64,000 nucleotides of DNA, taken from Burkholderia sp. 9120 (GTDB lineage Bacteria > Pseudomonadota > Gammaproteobacteria > Burkholderiales > Burkholderiaceae). The stretch is taken from contig NZ_JQNA01000001.1 in NCBI RefSeq assembly GCF_000745015.1, forward strand, positions 434,001 through 498,000, written 5' to 3'. Of the stretch, positions 54,856 to 63,974 are shown one piece after another (the first letter of the stretch is position 1; each line of letters opens with the position of its first letter). A program made the position numbers and the translations under genes. The notes under the pieces were generated by a model, which did no database searches, was not told the origin of the DNA, and worked only from the letters and a program-made list of their open reading frames with translations.

Positions 54856-55695
54856 TTAAGACGCGTCGCCGTTCGGGTGGCGGGTTTTCAGCAGAATGTG
54901 CTTGGCGATGCCGCGCACGATATTCACTTCCTCGCGCTCCAGACCGGACCGCGCGAACAGCCGCCGCAGGCGCGACATCAGCTTCTTCGGATTGGCCGGA
55001 TCGAGAAACTCGAGCGCGACCAGCGCACTTTCCAGATGCGTGAACATGTTTTCGATTTCGTCGCTGGCCGCGCGGGGTTCGGCTGGGTCGCCGTGCGCCG
55101 CGGACGCTTGCGCGGCCGTTTGCATGGCCGTGGACGCCGTGGTATCCGTCGACAGATACGAAGTGCGCAACTCATACGCGAGCACCTGCACGGCCTGCGC
55201 GAGATTGAGAGAACTGTAGGCCGGATTGGCCGGAATATGCACCAGCGCGCTACAGCGTTCGACGTCCTCGTTCGACAGGCCCGTGCGCTCGTTGCCGAAC
55301 ACCAGCGCGATCTCGCCGTGTGCCGCCTGCTCACGCGCGACGCCGGCCGCGGCGCGCGGCGTGCCTTGCGGCGGCCCGTATTCGCGCAGCCGCGCCGTCA
55401 GCGCGACCGACCAGTGCACGCCGCTCAGCGCGTCGGCGAGCGTAGGCACGACGTGCACGGAGGCCAGCACGTCGCCCGCGCTGCTCGCCATGGCGATCGC
55501 TTCCGGATCGTTTTGCACGTTCTGCACGCGCGGCGACACCAGCACGAGGCGCGAGAAGCCCATGGTTTTCAGCGCCCGCGCCGCCGCGCCGACATTGCCG
55601 GGATGACTCGGCTCGACGAGCACGAAACGGGTCGAGGTGAAGCCGCCGCGCAACTCGGCCACGGCGGGATCGGAGGAATGGTGGGTGTGGTCCAC
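54856..55695 (-). CDS. trmJ: tRNA (cytidine/uridine-2'-O)-methyltransferase TrmJ-like
   Basis: A SPOUT-fold methyltransferase of the TrmH group 1/TrmJ type, which methylates the 2'-OH at position 32 of tRNA. Landmarks are FVLVEPSHPGNVGAAARALK, MGFSRLVLVSPR, VFGNERTGLSNEDV and PANPAYSSLNLAQAVQVLAY, forming the trefoil-knot SAM site. A C-terminal helical tail includes FLDPANPKKLMSRLRRLFAR. The start is uncertain: GTG 55695 gives about 24 residues before the first motif; TTG 55737 gives 14 more. Neither has a good ribosome site. It is divergent from suhB. Confidence 0.88.
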   Translation of the reverse strand: MDHTHHSSDPAVAELRGGFTSTRFVLVEPSHPGNVGAAARALKTMGFSRLVLVSPRVQNVQNDPEAIAMASSAGDVLASVHVVPTLADALSGVHWSVALTARLREYGPPQGTPRAAAGVAREQAAHGEIALVFGNERTGLSNEDVERCSALVHIPANPAYSSLNLAQAVQVLAYELRTSYLSTDTTASTAMQTAAQASAAHGDPAEPRAASDEIENMFTHLESALVALEFLDPANPKKLMSRLRRLFARSGLEREEVNIVRGIAKHILLKTRHPNGDAS

Positions 55696-56038
55696 GATGG
55701 CGTTCTGCAAGACTAAAGACGCGTATGGTAGCGCCAAGGCCGGCAGCGGTCCGATTTACCTGTAAATACGGGCAAACCATGCCTCGCCGCCCGGGCTCAC
55801 GCAAAACTCAGGTAAAATAATGAGATTCGCGTCCGGTTTTCGTCTGCCTGCCAAAGACACCGAAAGGTCCGGCGCCTCGTTCTTATCCAATTCGTCTCCG
55901 TCGGCGGAATGCGCACCGGTCCTGTACCGGGCGAGCGTTCCGTGCTGTTTTCGCGCCTCGCAGGCGCCCTGTCAGCGCAGGTTTAGCGCTTATTTACCGG
56001 CCAGCAGCCGTGCTGCCCCGGCACAAGGATCCAGTCTC

Positions 56039-56842
56039 ATGCATCCCATGCTCAACATTGCTGTGAAGGCCGCGCGCCGCGCAGCCCAGATCATCAACCG
56101 CGCGTCGCTCGACCTCGACCTGATCCAGGTCAGCAAGAAACAGCACAACGATTTCGTCACGGAGGTCGACAAAGCGTCTGAAGCGGCGATCATCGACACG
56201 CTGAAGACCGCCTACCCCGATCACGCGATCCTCGCCGAAGAATCCGGCAAGTCGGATAACGAATCCGAATTCCAGTGGATCATCGATCCGCTCGACGGCA
56301 CCACCAACTTCATTCACGGCTTCCCGTACTACTGCGTGTCGATCGCGCTCGCTCACAAGGGCGTCGTGACGCAGGCCGTGGTCTACGATCCGACCCGCAA
56401 CGACCTGTTCACCGCTTCGCGCGGCCGTGGCGCGTTCCTGAACGACCGCCGCATCCGCGTCGCCAAGCGCGACCGTCTGGCCGACGGCCTGATCGGCACG
56501 GGCTTCCCGTTCCGCGAAACCGACGGCCTCGCCGCCTACGGCCGCCAGTTCGCTGAAATGACCGAAGCCTGCGCGGGCCTGCGCCGTCCGGGCGCGGCCG
56601 CGCTCGATCTGGCCAACGTCGCTGCCGGCCGCATGGACGGTTTCTTCGAGCAAGGCCTGAATCCGTGGGACGTCGCCGCGGGCAGCCTGCTGATCACGGA
56701 ATCGGGCGGCCTGGTGGGTAATTACACGGGCGACTCGGACTTCCTGCACATCGGCGAAATCGTCGCGGGCAACCCGAAGATCTACGCGCAGATGATCCCG
56801 ATCCTGTCGCGCTACAGCCGTACCCGTCAGCAAGCAGGTTAA
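56039..56842 (+). CDS. suhB: inositol-1-monophosphatase family protein
   Basis: A 267-residue Mg-dependent phosphatase. Metal ligands appear as Glu67/Glu68 (ILAEESG) and Asp83/Asp86 ([15 protein letters not shown]), with a third Asp in [17 protein letters not shown]. SuhB in other bacteria also binds the transcription antitermination complex on rRNA operons. ATG 56039 ([20 protein letters not shown]) is the standard start and has AAGGA 9 nt upstream; the frame extends to 55820 without support. Followed by its own terminator. Confidence 0.95.
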   Translation: MHPMLNIAVKAARRAAQIINRASLDLDLIQVSKKQHNDFVTEVDKASEAAIIDTLKTAYPDHAILAEESGKSDNESEFQWIIDPLDGTTNFIHGFPYYCVSIALAHKGVVTQAVVYDPTRNDLFTASRGRGAFLNDRRIRVAKRDRLADGLIGTGFPFRETDGLAAYGRQFAEMTEACAGLRRPGAAALDLANVAAGRMDGFFEQGLNPWDVAAGSLLITESGGLVGNYTGDSDFLHIGEIVAGNPKIYAQMIPILSRYSRTRQQAG

Positions 56843-56982
56843 GCGGGACACGGCTGCGATTCTGGTGGAAAGGCTGAAGCCGGGACCGTCAGATTCACGT
56901 GCCAGATTCACGAGTCAGGTCCGCGTCATTGCGCGACCGAACGGTCTTGAGTGTCGGCTCAGGCCACACCCAAAGAAACACG

Positions 56983-57005
56983 AAAAGCGGCTTCGGCCGC
57001 TTTTT
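56983..57005 (+). terminator. Rho-independent terminator of suhB
   Basis: AAAAGCGGC (56983-56991), loop TTCG, GCCGCTTTT (56996-57004), followed by T. UUCG is an unusually stable tetraloop. It lies 140 nt past the suhB stop and upstream of the transporter gene. Confidence 0.88.
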
Positions 57006-57149
57006 CGTTTGGCTCGCCTGCATCGCGCAGGCGTTCGTGCTACAAAGCGGGATGCCGCGCCGGCCCGATCGATCGCCGGTTGCGTTTTGCGCGTCTTTCG
57101 CTGCGCCCTGCCGTGCGTCAAACCTGATGCACCGCTTCCGATCCGCTTC

Positions 57150-58448
57150 ATGAAAAAAGGCTTCTACACAATCATCGCGGCGCAGTTCATTTCGTCGCTC
57201 GCGGACAATGCCCTGCTGATCGCCGCCATCGCGCTGCTCTCCGTGATTCGCTCGGCCGCCTGGGTCACCCCGCTGCTGCAGATTTTCTTCACCGTCTCCT
57301 ACGTGTTGCTCGCGCCGTTCGTCGGCGCCTTCGCCGACGCCATGCAGAAGCGGCACGTGATGTTCGTCTCCAACGCGCTGAAGGCAAGCGGCTGCCTGAT
57401 GATGATTGCGGGCGTGCATCCGATGATCGCGTACGGCGTGGTCGGCTTCGGCGCGGCCGCGTATTCGCCCGCCAAATACGGCATCCTCACCGAACTGCTG
57501 CCCGCCGACAAACTCGTCAAGGCGAACGCGTGGCTCGAATCGGCGACGGTGCTGTCGACCATTGTCGGCACGATGGTCGGCGGCGCGCTGATCAGCACGG
57601 TCGCCGACAAATTCGTCGCGCATGCGCATTGGCCGCTGATCCGCTCGTCCGCCGATCTGGCGATGTTCGCGACCATGGTCACCTACGCGATCGCCGCCGC
57701 GATCAACATTTTCATTCCCGACACCGGCGCGCGTTATCCGAACCGCCTCACCGAGCCGAAGAAGCTGGTCGGCGATTTCTATCACTGCTTCAACGTGCTG
57801 TGGGCCGACAAGCTCGCGCAGATCGCGCTGTGGGTCACCACCTTGATGTGGGGCGGCGCGGTGACGCTGCAATTGCTGGTGCTCAAATGGGCCAACGTGA
57901 ATCTCGGGCTGTCGCTGTCGAAGGCAGCGGTGATGCAAGGCGTCACGGGGCTCGGCATCGCGGTCGGCGCGGCGGCCGCGGCGGCGCTGATTCCATTGCG
58001 CAAATCGTTGCGGGTGCTGCCGGTGGGGATTCTCACCGGCGCGGTGGCGATCGCGGTGGCGTTCTACAACAAGGATCTGTTCCCGGCGGGCTCGGGCATT
58101 CGGATCGGCACGTACGTGCTGCCGTTTTACATTCTGTTCGCCTATCCGCTGATGATCCTGCTCGGCGCGTTGTCGGGCTTTTTCATCGTGCCGATGAACG
58201 CGATTCTGCAGCATCGCGGCGCGACGTTGCTGTCCGCGGGGCATTCGATCGCGGTCCAGAACTTCAATCAGAATCTGGCCGTGCTGCTGATGCTTGGGGT
58301 CTACGCGTTGCTGCTGACCGCGAAGCTGCCGGCGCAGTGGATCATCGTCGTGTTCGGCAGCTTCATCACGTTCATGATGTGGCTCGCGAAACGGCGTAGC
58401 GCGGTGAACGAGCGCAAGGTGGATATGCGGGCGATGGTGGAGGAGTGA
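57150..58448 (+). CDS. lplT: lysophospholipid transporter LplT-like (MFS)
   Basis: A 432-residue inner-membrane MFS protein with about 12 hydrophobic segments. It starts MKKGFYTIIAAQFISSLADN, characteristic of LplT. Further landmarks are LLAPFVGAFADAMQKRHVMF, AAAYSPAKYGILTELLPADK and NAWLESATVLSTIVGTMVGG. LplT flips lysophospholipids into the cytoplasm for re-acylation. In many bacteria its partner is the acyltransferase Aas, not seen in this window. ATG 57150 is preferred over the long upstream frame, which contains the suhB terminator. It converges on the sirtuin gene with a 20-nt gap. Confidence 0.9.
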   Translation: MKKGFYTIIAAQFISSLADNALLIAAIALLSVIRSAAWVTPLLQIFFTVSYVLLAPFVGAFADAMQKRHVMFVSNALKASGCLMMIAGVHPMIAYGVVGFGAAAYSPAKYGILTELLPADKLVKANAWLESATVLSTIVGTMVGGALISTVADKFVAHAHWPLIRSSADLAMFATMVTYAIAAAINIFIPDTGARYPNRLTEPKKLVGDFYHCFNVLWADKLAQIALWVTTLMWGGAVTLQLLVLKWANVNLGLSLSKAAVMQGVTGLGIAVGAAAAAALIPLRKSLRVLPVGILTGAVAIAVAFYNKDLFPAGSGIRIGTYVLPFYILFAYPLMILLGALSGFFIVPMNAILQHRGATLLSAGHSIAVQNFNQNLAVLLMLGVYALLLTAKLPAQWIIVVFGSFITFMMWLAKRRSAVNERKVDMRAMVEE

Positions 58449-58468
58449 GGGCGGCGCATGGGCGCGGG

Positions 58469-59293
58469 TTAAACGCCGTTTAAGGCCTCGTCCAGCAGCG
58501 AGAGCGTGTGAAGCGCCCCGCTCGCAAAACCGATTCCGCGATGCGGCGCGATGCCCGGATCTTTGGGATTGATGCGGATGACGCGGCCGCCAACCCGCTC
58601 ACTGAAATTCCGAACAGTCGGGATGGTCTTGCCCGCGCCGATCTCCACAACGACAGGCCGTTCGACGGACGCAAGCCAGCCGTTCAGTCGCGCCTCTTGC
58701 GCCTCGGTACGCAGCGCAATCCAGTCGAAGTCGCCGAACATCAGGATGTTCGGTCGCGCAACGGCGCCGCAATGCGGACAGGCTGGAAGTTCGTTGAGTA
58801 AGCGGCACTCGGCTTCGTCCACAACCGGCTCGAACGCCGCCGCTGACCAGATGGCGTCGGTGCAGACTTCCGAGCATTGCATCATGTGGATGGAGCCGTG
58901 GCATTCCGCTGTGACATCGGCGGAGAATCCGGCTTTCTGAAACTGACCGTCGACATTACTGGTGAAAACAGTGGCGTGTTCCAGCATATTGTCGGCCCAA
59001 CGGCGAAGTATCTGAAAACCGTGGTGAGGCACGGTTCGCCGGTAGAGTTGGAGCCGGTGGCCATAAAAGCCCCAGGATAAATTCGGTGCCTTGACGAGCG
59101 TGCGTGGATTCGCCATGTCCTGGAACGTCAGTTGATGCTTGCGCAACGCAGGATAAGACCGCCAAAACCCTTCCGCGCCGCGAAAATCCGGCAGACCCGA
59201 GTCGACGCCCATGCCCGCCCCTGCCGTGATGAGCAAACCATCTGCGTCACGGAGCCACGAAACTGCTCGCTTTAATTTCTCGACTTCGGTCAT
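58469..59293 (-). CDS. Sir2-family NAD-dependent deacylase
   Basis: A 274-residue sirtuin. The NAD-binding motif reads ITAGAGMGVDSGLPDFRG (22-39), with VFTSNVDGQFQKAGF the TQNxD-like site (here TSNVD) and ECHGSIHM carrying the catalytic His. A Cys-x4-Cys then Cys-x2-Cys pattern (CSEVC, CPHC) suggests the Zn site. The C-terminal VVVEIGAGKTIPTVRNFSE and VIRINPKDP complete the fold. The GAGMGVDSG variant resembles bacterial sirtuins of unsettled substrate. Its neighbours are unrelated housekeeping genes. Confidence 0.88.
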   Translation of the reverse strand: MTEVEKLKRAVSWLRDADGLLITAGAGMGVDSGLPDFRGAEGFWRSYPALRKHQLTFQDMANPRTLVKAPNLSWGFYGHRLQLYRRTVPHHGFQILRRWADNMLEHATVFTSNVDGQFQKAGFSADVTAECHGSIHMMQCSEVCTDAIWSAAAFEPVVDEAECRLLNELPACPHCGAVARPNILMFGDFDWIALRTEAQEARLNGWLASVERPVVVEIGAGKTIPTVRNFSERVGGRVIRINPKDPGIAPHRGIGFASGALHTLSLLDEALNGV

Positions 59294-59749
59294 GGATCGG
59301 TTTTTTCTGGAATCGGAGCACGTTCTAGCGATGAGCGGAGCTTAACCTGAGCGGTGCGCTCCGACAGTGAGCATGATCCGATGCAGCGATTTATTGAGCA
59401 AGGGCGTCAAATTCATCGTGCCCGGGAATGGCTTGAATGCGGTCGTATGCAGTCTTATGCTGACGCGACGCGCGGGTGAAGCGGGACTCGTTGAGCCGGC
59501 GCGAGTCACCCATACGTCGTGCCAGGCTGCCGCGCGCGATCGACCGCGCGGATTGGCCATCCGGCCAGGGTCCATTCGCCCCATCGGCGGGTTAAACTCA
59601 CGCCCTGAACAGCTAACGCAAAAAGACACCACGGATGGGTATTCAAAGCGCAGCGGCCGGCGAGGTCGCACAACATACGCCGATGATGCAGCAGCATCTG
59701 CACCCCGCCCAATAAGACTTTTCTCCTCGACCTACGCCGTAAGCTACGC
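59294..59749. other. 456-base region without a supportable gene
   Basis: Overlapping frames on both strands (59367-59873 plus, 59506-59925 minus) have no ribosome site, family motif or consistent composition. This begins the sparse accessory stretch to the right of the conserved block. No mobile-element ends recognised. Confidence 0.45.
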
Positions 59750-60241
59750 TCAAAAGTTCTGCGAACGACTGCTGTACGTAACCGGCCATCGGATTGCCAA
59801 AGACGAATGCTCGCTCGCGGCCATTGCTGCTGGGACCGGACGGCCTCCGCGTCGGCAATGTGCGAATTGCTGACGCATGTGGTGTTGAGCAGCCGAACGA
59901 CAGCTTTCTCGATCAGCAACCTCACCCTCCCGAAGTGGTCCGATCACCCACACTGAATTTTCCTCGGACCACGCGTCAATCTCTCCCCCATGTGCTCTGG
60001 CAATCTCGCGCGCGATGTAGAGTCCGAGACCCAGATTGCCGTCGGCGTTATAGGCGGCTTGTACGGCAGCATCCTCGGCGCAGACACTCCGCGCATACAT
60101 CCCGTGCAACCTGTCAACCATCTGGCGGCCGATCGCTGACAGCTTGACGAGTTCCACGGTGTCCCCAAAACACAGGAAGACCAGGAACCGAGACGTAATG
60201 TCGGAAGCCATTCGCGCCAGCTTTCCCAACTCAAGTCGCAT
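59750..60241 (-). pseudogene. histidine-kinase C-terminal remnant
   Basis: A 163-codon frame whose middle contains a recognisable ATPase G2 region of histidine kinases: NLGLGLYIAREIARAHGGEI (starting near codon 69), followed by DAWSEENS. The N, G1 and H boxes are absent and the downstream part (Arg/Ser/His-rich) does not fit a kinase, suggesting a frameshifted or truncated relic. Upstream sequence in another frame (to about 60492) may be the decayed remainder. The short family-like stretch argues for former coding function; a functional short protein is unlikely. Confidence 0.5.
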
Positions 60242-60516
60242 TCAACGCTGTTCGACGCCACCCACATCCGGATTGCTTTCACCACGCGATCCGCGCGTAG
60301 CCAGCCGTCGGTGTTGGCGTAGCCCATGAGCTGTAAGAGCACGAGGAAGCTGAGTAGATCGGCTCGCTCGGGGCCGTCGAGCGGCCCTTCCTTTTGGCCT
60401 TGTTTGAAGGTACCTTCGCGCCCGTTTGAGGGCGAATTTGATCGCGCTCCACCTAAGGTGCACATCGCTAATGCCGATGGCGAATCAGACATAGCTCGAC
60501 ATTTCGGGTGGGCAGA

Positions 60517-60972
60517 TCAATGAGACTGGAAAGCGACAAGCCGATGCCAATACTCATCTTTTTGTCCTTCTGGACTTCCCGCCTGCTGCCACAAAACGTA
60601 TGCCCTATCCCGAAGATGCTGGTCGAGAGCGCGGTGCCAGTATTCATCCCCGCGTCCATCCGGGCTTCCGTCGCGCTCCCACAGCAGGTACGCGCGTTCC
60701 CGGACAGCCTGGTCCAAACCGAACTTCGTTTCCGAATCTGTTTGAAGGTCATCGCCGTACGGAGCCATCTGACCGCCACGGCCCGTATGCATCCGGGCGG
60801 TTAGTGTTCCGAGAGCTGCGTCAGGGACGAGCCGGCCTTGCGCTGCCGCCTGCAGCGCCTTCGCTTCATACGCCGAGTCCTCAGCGCCGTCGCTCGACTC
60901 CCCCAGCGTAATCGGATATGTGTGTAGCACGTTGCCGCGGCCATCTATTACATCAACCAATCTGACGTTCAT
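60517..60972 (-). CDS. DUF2934-type protein with two copies of the motif
   Basis: A 151-residue protein. The C-terminal half contains two adjacent DUF2934-like units, VRERAYLLWERDGSPDGRGD followed by EYWHRAL, and LRDRAYVLWQQAGSPEGQKD followed by EYWHRL. The N-terminal half (MNVRLVDVIDGRGNVLHTYP) looks like a small separate beta-strand domain. ATG 60972 has AGGAAGG upstream. DUF2934 proteins are small, of unknown function, and common in soil and plant-associated Proteobacteria. It stands alone in this accessory region. Confidence 0.82.
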   Translation of the reverse strand: MNVRLVDVIDGRGNVLHTYPITLGESSDGAEDSAYEAKALQAAAQGRLVPDAALGTLTARMHTGRGGQMAPYGDDLQTDSETKFGLDQAVRERAYLLWERDGSPDGRGDEYWHRALDQHLRDRAYVLWQQAGSPEGQKDEYWHRLVAFQSH

Positions 60973-61110
60973 TATTGCCTTCCTGCAGTATGTCAGTTTG
61001 ACCTAACGGTCAGGACTGGTTTGCCCGCTTCTTGGGAACGCTGGCGCCGATGAGGATCGCGGTTAGCCGGCACGAGTGATCGCGCATGCCGCGTCGAAGA
61101 AAAAGAATCG

Positions 61111-61347
61111 TCACTCAGCTTCGCCGAGAAGCAAGTCGATAGCGGCCTGTCCTGCAATTTCGCCCACCAGATAAGCCCATCGTTCAGTGAATGGCCCGTT
61201 GCGTAGCGATATGCGGCTTCCTCGCGCGCCGGGTACTCCGAGACTAGTGCCGCCTTTGATCTGAAAAGTCACGTCAAACATGTTTTCCGCGGCCAACGTC
61301 AATTGGACGTCAATCTCGAAACCGCGGTACGTGATCTCTCGGTGCAT
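61111..61347 (-). CDS. small hypothetical protein
   Basis: A 78-residue protein beginning MHREITYRGFEIDVQLTLAA; it looks like a compact alternating-strand domain and ends in an acidic LLLGEAE. ATG 61347 has AAGGG 9 nt upstream, whereas a TTG at 61356 would have none. The ribosome site and amphipathic composition favour a real gene. No family assigned. It lies 138 nt upstream of the DUF2934 gene on the same strand and may share a transcript. Confidence 0.6.
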   Translation of the reverse strand: MHREITYRGFEIDVQLTLAAENMFDVTFQIKGGTSLGVPGARGSRISLRNGPFTERWAYLVGEIAGQAAIDLLLGEAE

Positions 61348-61356
61348 AAAAGGCAA

Positions 61357-62198
61357 CCCTTTTGGTTTTCGCGGCTATTGGCGAAGCCCCGACCGCACTT
61401 TCCGGACGACTCTGCATGAATGAAGCGAAGGAGCAGAGGCGTTCATCGCATCGCTAGTCGCGGAAGTCGGAAAGCAGGTCCAATGCTGCGGATGATCTGT
61501 CCACTGTATACCCTTACCGCCGTGCAAACTTTTTTATTACGTTATCCCGGCAGGGCATAACGTTTTCGCTTCGGCAGTGCGAGTTCGCAACACCTAGGCC
61601 TCATCGGCCGCGCTACGGGGTCGCTAGCGAACTGGGCGATCGCACTGCCGATGGCGGCGTCCGCCACTTGCTGAGATTCGAAGTCCCTTTCCGAAGAGAC
61701 GAGACTCGCGGGGCCTCGTTTACTCGCAGGGCCTCGTTTAAACCGACGGGCCGGGAGTGTGAGTTCGCTGATGCAGGATGTTGCTGCCCGACTGCTCGAT
61801 GCCATCACTGTCAGCAATCCGCCGCATTGCTCACGTAGAACACAGCCCGGCCCCAATGTCGGCAATGGCCGACCTCCCGTCCGCCAATGCGACTAAACGA
61901 ACGTCGGCTGTACCTTGAAAGCTGTCCTATATGTCGCGCTGGCTCGACCGGCCGAAGTGGGTCTAGGATTCAACCGGTCGACCATCCACCCAACCTCGGT
62001 GCGAACTTCCCTTGTCGACCCTGACCAGCACTTCGAGCAGATTTTTCGAACGTCGGCTCCGCGCATCGATAGCAGTTGTTCTGCCATTGCCGCCCGGCCG
62101 CGCCGAAACCAAACGCTACCAATTCGTTTCCACCTGTCGTCGATCCGGAGAGACGGTTTACGCTTCGCACCGTCGGGTTTTGCCGATGCTCACAAGGT
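61357..62198. other. 842-base region without a supportable gene
   Basis: Frames at 61542-61865 (minus) and 61915-62274 (plus) lack ribosome sites and motifs. The first is inflated by the 18-bp tandem duplication at 61704-61739. The T-rich stretch near 61530 could belong to a promoter or degraded terminator. No mobile element was recognised. Confidence 0.45.
61704..61739. repeat. 18-bp tandem duplication
   Basis: Two adjacent 18-base copies, ACTCGCGGGGCCTCGTTT (61704-61721) and ACTCGCAGGGCCTCGTTT (61722-61739), differ at one base. In the minus-strand frame they read KRGPAS twice. Likely a recent slippage duplication in non-coding DNA. Confidence 0.8.
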
Positions 62199-62588
62199 CT
62201 ATGTCCAACTCGGAGTAAGCCCGAGGTTCATAGCCGCGAGGATGATCGGCATTAAGGTGGGCTTCACGAAATAGTGATCGAATCCGGCGCGCATTGATTC
62301 GTCCCTTTCTGATTGCGACATCAGGCCAGACACGGCCACGAGAACCGGTATCGGCTCCGCCTGAACAAGTCGGATCGCTGCTGCTACCCTGCGACCATCA
62401 AAAAGTGGCATTTCGATATCGAGCAATACTGCGGCCGGATACCACGCGCGGTATTCGGTGAGCGCATCGACACCATTCGTGGCAGTCCGGACGTCAAAGC
62501 CCTGATCGCAAAGGAACGCTGTGTACACTGCCAGCATTTCTGGATCGTCGTCAGCGATAAGGAGGCGCGCGGCATTGGTGAGCGACAT
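62199..62588 (-). CDS. single-domain response regulator
   Basis: A 129-residue receiver-only protein. Phospho-acceptor Asp57 in LLDIEMPL; acidic pocket Asp13-Asp15 (IADDDPEML); switch Ser87 (VAVSGLM) and Lys109 (YFVKPT). The protein ends soon after the fifth helix, so there is no output domain. It may act through protein-protein contact or a phosphorelay. ATG 62588 has GGGGAT upstream. It lies 108 nt after the histidine kinase gene on the same strand and is its likely partner. Confidence 0.88.
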   Translation of the reverse strand: MSLTNAARLLIADDDPEMLAVYTAFLCDQGFDVRTATNGVDALTEYRAWYPAAVLLDIEMPLFDGRRVAAAIRLVQAEPIPVLVAVSGLMSQSERDESMRAGFDHYFVKPTLMPIILAAMNLGLTPSWT

Positions 62589-62696
62589 TCAAATCCCCTA
62601 GATTGCTTCAATGTTCAGCAATTTAAGGTCCTGAGTGCTGGTCGGTGCGCCGCCTCCCCACGATTCGTTGGGGAGAACCGCGAGCGGCCATGCTCG

Positions 62697-63830
62697 TTAC
62701 GCCTTCAAAGCAAATCGCGGTAGGGTGATGGTGAAGACGCAGCCAGCGCCTGGCACATCACGGACGCTGAGAATACCGGCATTTGCTTCAACGTTGCGCC
62801 TCGCGATTGAAAGACCAAGTCCCAGTCCCGTTCTATCCTCGCCGTTCTGCGTAAATGGCACAAACATTCTTTCTGCATCACCGGGCGGCAGACCACCGCA
62901 ATGGTCCTTCACGTCGATCAGGATGTGATCAGATAGCGCGTATACATCCAATGCCACTTCGGTGCGATGCTGCTTGAATTTGAAGGCGTTTTGCAGCAGG
63001 TTTCCCAACGCCGAATAGAGCTGGTCACGGTCCCCACTGATAGCGAGCCGCGTGTCCACAGCGGAAACTGTTAACACGCAACCGCGAATCTGAGCAGCCA
63101 AGTCGGCGGCATACTTCACGTCAGCTATGAAATCGGCGACGGAGAACAGTCCCGATTGCGCTGAAACACTGGTTGCCGTACGAACCTCCTCGAGAGAGTG
63201 GCTGATTAAATCGCGCAATCCATCCAGGCTACGCTCCAGAACTGTGCCCGTGGCTCCAGACAGGTTTAGATTTCCAGTTTTTGTTGCAGTAAACGCCAGC
63301 GTTGCGGTTTGCAAGAAGTTACGTAGTTCGTGCGCGAAGGACCCGAGTCGTTGATGCATTTCGATGGCCTGACGGTCCGCCACGACAAAATCGCGCTGGT
63401 AACTGAATTCGGTGACTGCGTCGGCGATGGCGTTGTCCAGACAACGATTGAGCGTCCGAAACTCGTCTATCAGGAATGGCGCATCGCGCTCGTATGCGAG
63501 ATCCGTAATTGCCTGGCACAGGTCGCCATAATCATGGACCACCTGATCAACGGAAAATCCAAGGTTTAACAACGCTCGTCCGTGCTCCGCCGCCGACTTT
63601 CCGATCTCAGATGGGGACGCCCCGCCACCCGAGGGACCAGAAATCTTGCGACTGTCCATCGGCTGCGACGTCTGCTCGATCCGAAGGGTCCTGATGAGCT
63701 GATCGAGGAACAGCGGAACCCCATTCTGAAGTTGCTGCACGGTTGCCTCGCGCGCCGGCCTCTGCGCCACCTTCGCGCGGCACCGATCTATCAACGCATC
63801 GCGATTGTTCGCGAGAAAATCGTGCATCAT
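62697..63830 (-). CDS. sensor histidine kinase, soluble
   Basis: A 377-residue kinase without membrane segments. The N-terminal helical domain (about 1-150) resembles RsbRD-like sensor domains (MHDFLANNRDALIDRCRAKV; EHGRALLNLGFSVDQVVHDY). H-box His167 in GSFAHELRNFLQTA; N-box Asn277/Asn281 (GNLLQNAFKF); the G1 box reads VKDHCGGLP; G2 GLGLGLSIARR. The C-terminal part ends in ITLPRF. Two ATGs (63830, 63827) follow GGGG. It probably phosphorylates the downstream receiver-only protein. The stimulus is unknown; a cytoplasmic signal is expected. Confidence 0.88.
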   Translation of the reverse strand: MMHDFLANNRDALIDRCRAKVAQRPAREATVQQLQNGVPLFLDQLIRTLRIEQTSQPMDSRKISGPSGGGASPSEIGKSAAEHGRALLNLGFSVDQVVHDYGDLCQAITDLAYERDAPFLIDEFRTLNRCLDNAIADAVTEFSYQRDFVVADRQAIEMHQRLGSFAHELRNFLQTATLAFTATKTGNLNLSGATGTVLERSLDGLRDLISHSLEEVRTATSVSAQSGLFSVADFIADVKYAADLAAQIRGCVLTVSAVDTRLAISGDRDQLYSALGNLLQNAFKFKQHRTEVALDVYALSDHILIDVKDHCGGLPPGDAERMFVPFTQNGEDRTGLGLGLSIARRNVEANAGILSVRDVPGAGCVFTITLPRFALKA

Positions 63831-63944
63831 GACATGCCCCTAAGCGCCGTATCCCGGCTTTTTACGAAATGGCACATCGGCGCTGCCAGGCGCCTAAGAC
63901 GCATGCGATATGCGTCGGTCTATTGGTCCCTCACGGTCCCTTTC

Positions 63945-63974
63945 CAAAAAAAGAGACCGCAGCGGTTGCTGCGG
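63945..63974 (-). terminator. Rho-independent terminator of a gene beyond the right edge
   Basis: Stem CCGCAGC (63957-63963), loop GGTT, GCTGCGG (63968-63974). On the minus strand the stem is followed by TCTCTTTTTTTGG. No minus-strand gene inside the window precedes it, so it ends a transcript entering from beyond 64000 and insulates the kinase gene. Confidence 0.82.

Noticed and set aside
61542..61865. 107-codon minus-strand frame containing KRGPAS twice
   Set aside because: The repeat comes from an 18-bp DNA duplication; no ribosome site or domain. Kept as a repeat, not a gene.
61915..62274. 119-codon plus-strand frame overlapping the 3' end of the response regulator
   Set aside because: No ribosome site, no family resemblance, overlaps a clear receiver gene on the other strand.
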